Shown one piece after another: positions 5,882 through 9,396 of a DNA stretch of 9,396 bases. Origin of the DNA: JAADHX01 sp964569385 (lineage in GTDB: Bacteria > Actinomycetota > Acidimicrobiia > Acidimicrobiales > Poriferisodalaceae). Every line of letters begins with the position of its first letter. Position 1 is the first letter of the stretch. A program made the translations under genes and the position numbers. The stretch covers positions 1 through 9,396 of the forward strand of contig CAZMUM010000071.1 of assembly GCA_964569385.1 (NCBI GenBank). Reading direction: 5' to 3'. Below the pieces are notes generated by a model, which searched no databases, was not told the origin of the DNA, and saw only the letters and a program-made list of their open reading frames with translations.

Positions 5882-5920
5882 TACATCTGCCATATGGATA
5901 TATGCCATGTGGCAGATGTA
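5882..5920. promoter_or_regulatory. Perfect 11-bp inverted repeat upstream of the cyclase–LuxR gene
   Basis: TACATCTGCCA (5882-5892) is repeated inverted as TGGCAGATGTA (5910-5920) around a 17-base AT-rich core. The core also holds a near-perfect direct repeat TGCCATATGG/TGCCATGTGG (5888-5897 and 5903-5912), with a 15-base period. It is a likely regulator-binding site and possibly part of the promoter (TATGGA/TATATG -10-like). A 39-base hairpin in RNA is the alternative. Confidence 0.6.
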
Positions 5921-5986
5921 GGTGTTGGCCGGGTTCCGCACGATGGACCAATGGACATGGACACCAATTCAATGGGACGATCGGCC

Positions 5987-8900
5987 ATGGCTGAGTCCTT
6001 GATCGACGCTCTTCCCGACGGCACAGTCACCCTGATGCTCACGGACGTTGTGAGCTCGACCTTGCTGTGGGAGGCGAGTCCGGAGGCCATGGCGCTTGCT
6101 ATCGATCGCCACTACGAGCTGATGGACGCGGCGATCACTTTGCACAACGGCGTTCGTCCGGTGGAGCAGGGCGAGGGTGACAGCGTCGTGGCCGCCTTTA
6201 GAAGCGCTATTGATGCCATTGGCTGTGGGCTGGATGTGCAGCGTGTGTTCGCCGCGGAACTGTGGCCTGACGCCCGACCGTTGCACGTTCGAATGGCTAT
6301 CCACACCGGACAGGTGTTGTTGCGCGACGAGGGGAATTACTTCGGCCCTACGATCATTCGTTGTGCCCGATTACGGTCGCTCGCACACGGAGGCCAGATC
6401 CTGGTGTCGGAAGCTACACGTGCAGTCGTCGCTGATTCAGATCTTGTTGGCAGCGGATTTCTCGACCTCGGGACCCACCGACTGAAGGGTCTTGACCGTG
6501 CCGAGCGAGTGTGGCAACTGACTCATGACGACCTCGAGCTGGGTTTTCCGGCGCTCCAATCGATCGATACTGCGCCGACGAACTTGCCGACGGAATTGTC
6601 CAGTCTGGTTGGGCGCGAGCAACAGGTTTCCTTGCTCAGGTCGGAGCTTTCGCATCAGCGTCTGATAACGCTCACAGGCTCAGGTGGGTGTGGAAAAACT
6701 CGGCTCGCGTTCCGGACGGCCACCGAAGAGCTCGCGGGATTCCCCGACGGAGTGTGGTGTGTGGAGTTGGCGTCGGTCGGCAACCCCGATCAGGTCACCG
6801 CTGAAATTGCTGGAGTACTGGGATTGCGCGAGGAGTTCGGGAGACCCCTGTTCGACACGCTTGCCGAACAGATGCGCAACTTCGACGGCCTTCTCGTCGT
6901 CGACAATTGTGAGCAGGTCCTTGAAGGAGTCAGGTCGACGCTGGATCATCTGCTGAAACACTGTCCGACGCTCCGGGTTCTCGCGACAAGTCGTGAACCT
7001 CTCGGCCTCGCGGGCGAAGCCATATGGAGGGTTCCGTCCCTCGACATGGATCTTGGCGTCGAGTTGTTCGTTCAGCGGGCGCAGAGTGCCAGGCCTGGGT
7101 TTCAACCAAGCGAAGCCGAGAGTCTCGCGATCGCGGACATCGTGACCCGCCTCGACGGTATTCCGTTGGCGATCGAGCTTGCCGCAGCGCGGGTTCGCAT
7201 GATGAGCCCTACCGACATTGCAGCTGCGCTCAGCGATCGATTCAGGTTGTTGACGGGTGGCAGCCGAACTGCAATCGCTCGCCAGCAGACGCTCGAGGCC
7301 TCGGTGGCATGGAGCTACGATCTTCTCGACGAGGGAGAGAAACTCCTGGCTCTCAGATTGGCGGTGATGTCCGGATTTACGCTGGACGCGGCCGAGGAGG
7401 TAGCGGCCGACGACCGCATCGACAGCTATGAGGTGCTGGACCTTCTCACACGCTTGGTCGACAAATCGGTGGTGCAGGTTGACCACGCCCGCGCTGGTAC
7501 TGGTAGTGGCTATCGAATTCTTGAATCTGTTCGCCAATACCTTCAGGCTCGCCTGATCGACTCCGGCGAAGTCGAAGAGATTCGCAGCCGCCACCTGTCG
7601 TACTTTCTGTCGCTCGCTGAGCGGGTCGCTCCCGAAATCGCGTTCCGCGATAGTGCCCAACTGCTGGGCATGCTCGAGACCGAGCACGACAACCTCGAAT
7701 CGGCGCTCGAGTTCGCGGATACCTCCGGCCGACGCGAGCAGGCGCTGCGTCTGGCCACCTCACTGACACTGTTCTGGGAACTGCGTGGACATCTTGGCCG
7801 CGCCGGCCGCTGGTTTGCGCGCCTGCTCGATCAACGAGAGCCTGCTCCGACGATGTTTCGCGGCCGCGCCTGTTGGGGTGCAGCACACATCGCTCTATAT
7901 AGCGGCGACATCGAAACTATGGCCGTTCGCGCTCCAGAGGCTCTCGAACAAGCCGAGCTGTTCGACGACGATTGGGCTCGAGCCCGGGCCTTGAACACTG
8001 TGGGTTACGCAACTGCTGTTACGACGCCGGACCAGGCTCGGCCGGGACTGGAACGCAGCATCGAACTCGGTCGGGGCATCGGCGATGAGTGGGCTGTGAT
8101 GAACAGCCAGAAGATGATTACGGCTGCGGCTTGGGCGGCCCAGGACGAGGGAAGTGCGCTTGAGGCTCTCGAGACACTGCGCCGGCACGCGGCAAGATTC
8201 GACGCTGCCTACTTCCTCGCCTGGTATCACGGCCTCCTCGGTACGTTGCTGGCTCATCGCGGCGACCTGATTCAGGCCCGAATGCACCTCGAAGTGGCGA
8301 TCGAGACGTGTGATCGCGTTGGGGAACCGATCACCGGAGGAGTCAGCAGGGCCTGGCTCTGGGCGATTGACATTATGGAGGGTGACTACGCGTGGGCCGA
8401 GAAGCAGAGCACATCGTTGCTTCGGCATGCCCATGCGTCTGGTGGAGACCTCGCTATTCCTAACCTGTTGGCGAATCTCGGTCTTGTGGCGATTGCCCGC
8501 GGCGACGCCCAAGTAGCGGTCGATTTGCTAACGCCTGAGTATGAGGTCGAACGCCACCACCGAATACCGTTCCTGGTGGCCGTATCGGCCCTGGTGTTGG
8601 CATCGGCGCGCCGCCGGACCGGAGATCTCGACGGAGCGGTGGAACTGCTCGACGATCTCGCCGGGCTCGCAAAGGCGTCAGGTAATGAGTGGGTTGGTGC
8701 GCGGGTCGACCAGGAACGGGCCCACGTTGCACTCGATCGTAACGATTTGGCAACCGCTGAACGGCTCGCCCATTTGTCGCTGGCTGTGTTCGTGCGATTG
8801 GGTCGACGCCCCGACATCACCGCGGCACTGGACGCACTGGGTTTTGTTGCTGCCGGTGCCCAGAGCGCCGCTGAGGCCCTCCGCTGTTTCGCGGCGGCGG

Positions 8901-9292
8901 CTACTGAGCGCTCACGACTCGGCTTATTGGCGCTGCCGCCTGATGCTGAGGAGGTGACTCTCAGATGCGCTGAGATTCGGGCAGAAATCGGTGAGGACGC
9001 CACCGATGAATACTGGGCCGAGGGCGCTCTGCTCGGCCTCGAAGAGGCTGTGGAGTATGTGTCGCGTGCCCGTGGTGAGCGTAAGCGGCCCAATAGTGGC
9101 TGGGCCAGCCTCACACCGACCGAGTTGAGGGTTGTTGACCTGGTCGCTGAGGGGATGACTAACCCTCAAATCGCCGAGAAGATGTTCATCGCCCGGGGCA
9201 CCGTGAAGGTTCACATCAGCCATGTGTTCACCAAGCTCGGGGTGGCAGGCCGCGCTGAGCTCGCGGCGATGTCAGCAGGGCGGCTCGGCTAG
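5987..9292 (+). CDS. Class III cyclase domain – STAND ATPase – LuxR HTH regulator
   Basis: A giant cytoplasmic transcription regulator of about 1,101 residues. Residues 10-180: class III adenylate/guanylate cyclase homology domain (GTVTLMLTDVVSST with metal-binding Asp20; VEQGEGDSVVAAF with Asp65; YFGPTIIRCARLRSLAHGGQ with Arg128). Residue 124 is Ile where the family has the Asn of NxxxR, so activity may be lost. Residues 200-310: NB-ARC/STAND-type ATPase with LVGRE, Walker A GSGGCGKT (231-238), Walker B LLVVDN (302-307) and a TSREPLG motif after it. A winged-helix-like segment follows (LDGIPLAIELAAAR, SYDLLDEGEK). Residues about 560-1030 are helical TPR-like repeats. Residues 1041-1100: LuxR HTH (TPTELRVVDLVAEGMTNPQIAEKMF...TVKVHISHVFTKLGV). 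Known: such proteins are multi-copy regulators in mycobacteria and other actinobacteria. The start follows the family N-terminus (MAESLIDALPDGTVT); in-frame ATGs at 5951, 5957 and 5972 are alternatives, and 5894 lies within the upstream inverted repeat. Signal and target genes are unknown. Confidence 0.9.
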   Translation: MAESLIDALPDGTVTLMLTDVVSSTLLWEASPEAMALAIDRHYELMDAAITLHNGVRPVEQGEGDSVVAAFRSAIDAIGCGLDVQRVFAAELWPDARPLHVRMAIHTGQVLLRDEGNYFGPTIIRCARLRSLAHGGQILVSEATRAVVADSDLVGSGFLDLGTHRLKGLDRAERVWQLTHDDLELGFPALQSIDTAPTNLPTELSSLVGREQQVSLLRSELSHQRLITLTGSGGCGKTRLAFRTATEELAGFPDGVWCVELASVGNPDQVTAEIAGVLGLREEFGRPLFDTLAEQMRNFDGLLVVDNCEQVLEGVRSTLDHLLKHCPTLRVLATSREPLGLAGEAIWRVPSLDMDLGVELFVQRAQSARPGFQPSEAESLAIADIVTRLDGIPLAIELAAARVRMMSPTDIAAALSDRFRLLTGGSRTAIARQQTLEASVAWSYDLLDEGEKLLALRLAVMSGFTLDAAEEVAADDRIDSYEVLDLLTRLVDKSVVQVDHARAGTGSGYRILESVRQYLQARLIDSGEVEEIRSRHLSYFLSLAERVAPEIAFRDSAQLLGMLETEHDNLESALEFADTSGRREQALRLATSLTLFWELRGHLGRAGRWFARLLDQREPAPTMFRGRACWGAAHIALYSGDIETMAVRAPEALEQAELFDDDWARARALNTVGYATAVTTPDQARPGLERSIELGRGIGDEWAVMNSQKMITAAAWAAQDEGSALEALETLRRHAARFDAAYFLAWYHGLLGTLLAHRGDLIQARMHLEVAIETCDRVGEPITGGVSRAWLWAIDIMEGDYAWAEKQSTSLLRHAHASGGDLAIPNLLANLGLVAIARGDAQVAVDLLTPEYEVERHHRIPFLVAVSALVLASARRRTGDLDGAVELLDDLAGLAKASGNEWVGARVDQERAHVALDRNDLATAERLAHLSLAVFVRLGRRPDITAALDALGFVAAGAQSAAEALRCFAAAATERSRLGLLALPPDAEEVTLRCAEIRAEIGEDATDEYWAEGALLGLEEAVEYVSRARGERKRPNSGWASLTPTELRVVDLVAEGMTNPQIAEKMFIARGTVKVHISHVFTKLGVAGRAELAAMSAGRLG

Positions 9293-9301
9293 CGTTGAGA
9301 C

Positions 9302-9396
9302 ATGACCGGGACTATCCCAAGCGGCACGGTGACGTTCCTTTTCACCGATGTCGAGGGGAGCACCGAACTGTGGCAAGAGCACCCCCGTGAGATGGC
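9302..9396 (+). CDS. Second cyclase-domain regulator, 5' end only
   Basis: The first 31 codons of a gene truncated by the window edge. The product opens MTGTIPSGTVTFLFTDVEG, then STELWQEHPREM, the canonical N-terminus of the class III cyclase domain with the metal-binding Asp in FTDVEGST. Only 9 bases separate it from the stop of the preceding homologous gene, so the two are a tandem duplicate and probably one operon. Whether it also carries an ATPase and LuxR HTH cannot be seen. Confidence 0.85.
   Translation, partial: MTGTIPSGTVTFLFTDVEGSTELWQEHPREM

Noticed and set aside
5894..5986. Start of the cyclase–LuxR gene at ATG 5894.
   Set aside because: That ATG lies inside the inverted repeat, and homologous proteins, including the downstream paralogue, begin only a few residues before the GTVT strand.
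6680..7687. 335-codon minus-strand open frame.
   Set aside because: It lies antisense within the ATPase region of the cyclase–LuxR gene, whose Walker motifs are clear; it is a codon-bias shadow.

Overview
The window is high-GC, has dense GTG/ATG-start genes, and ends in a cyclase–ATPase–LuxR regulator family that is strongly expanded in Actinobacteria. An actinobacterium is therefore the most likely host, perhaps of the Acidimicrobiia or a mycobacterial/nocardioform relative; the lineage is inference from gene style only. No tRNA, rRNA, CRISPR array or complete insertion sequence was found.

Left part (1-3430), accessory in character. Positions 1-278 hold no gene that I can support. A two-gene cassette at 279-763 (62-aa probable antitoxin, then a 99-aa RelE/ParE-like probable toxin) is joined by a GTGA stop/start overlap. 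After about 280 bp of leader, a gene starting at GTG 1047 encodes a 439-aa exported protein: signal peptide, four 34-residue two-cysteine repeats, Ig-like segments, and a C-terminal helical domain. Convergent to it on the minus strand is a mazEF-type toxin-antitoxin pair (2452-2980) with a candidate leaderless promoter and palindromic operator. Between mazEF and the next gene lies the decayed, frameshifted remnant of a luciferase-like (LLM) flavin monooxygenase (about 3126-3370, minus).

Middle (3430-5848): a minus-strand gene for a 550-aa protein with a C-terminal PEP-utilising phosphohistidine domain and no ATP-grasp domain faces away from a plus-strand TetR-family regulator. The 97-bp gap between them carries two converging, overlapping promoters whose shared spacer contains inverted repeats. 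This is a compact switch in which the TetR protein probably controls both itself and the PEP-utilising gene.

Right part (5849-9396): after a GNRA-capped hairpin behind tetR and a perfect 11-bp inverted repeat, a very large regulator (about 1,101 aa) begins. It consists of a class III nucleotide cyclase domain, a STAND/NB-ARC-like ATPase, a long helical-repeat region and a LuxR HTH. Its cyclase domain has Ile in place of the conserved Asn of the NxxxR motif, one base change from Asn, so its catalytic activity is doubtful. Nine bases downstream a second cyclase-domain gene of the same family begins and runs off the window.

No wholly new system can be proven from sequence alone. The best leads are the tetR/PEP switch with its partner-less phosphohistidine protein, the possibly crippled cyclase next to an apparently intact paralogue, and the RelE-like small cassette.
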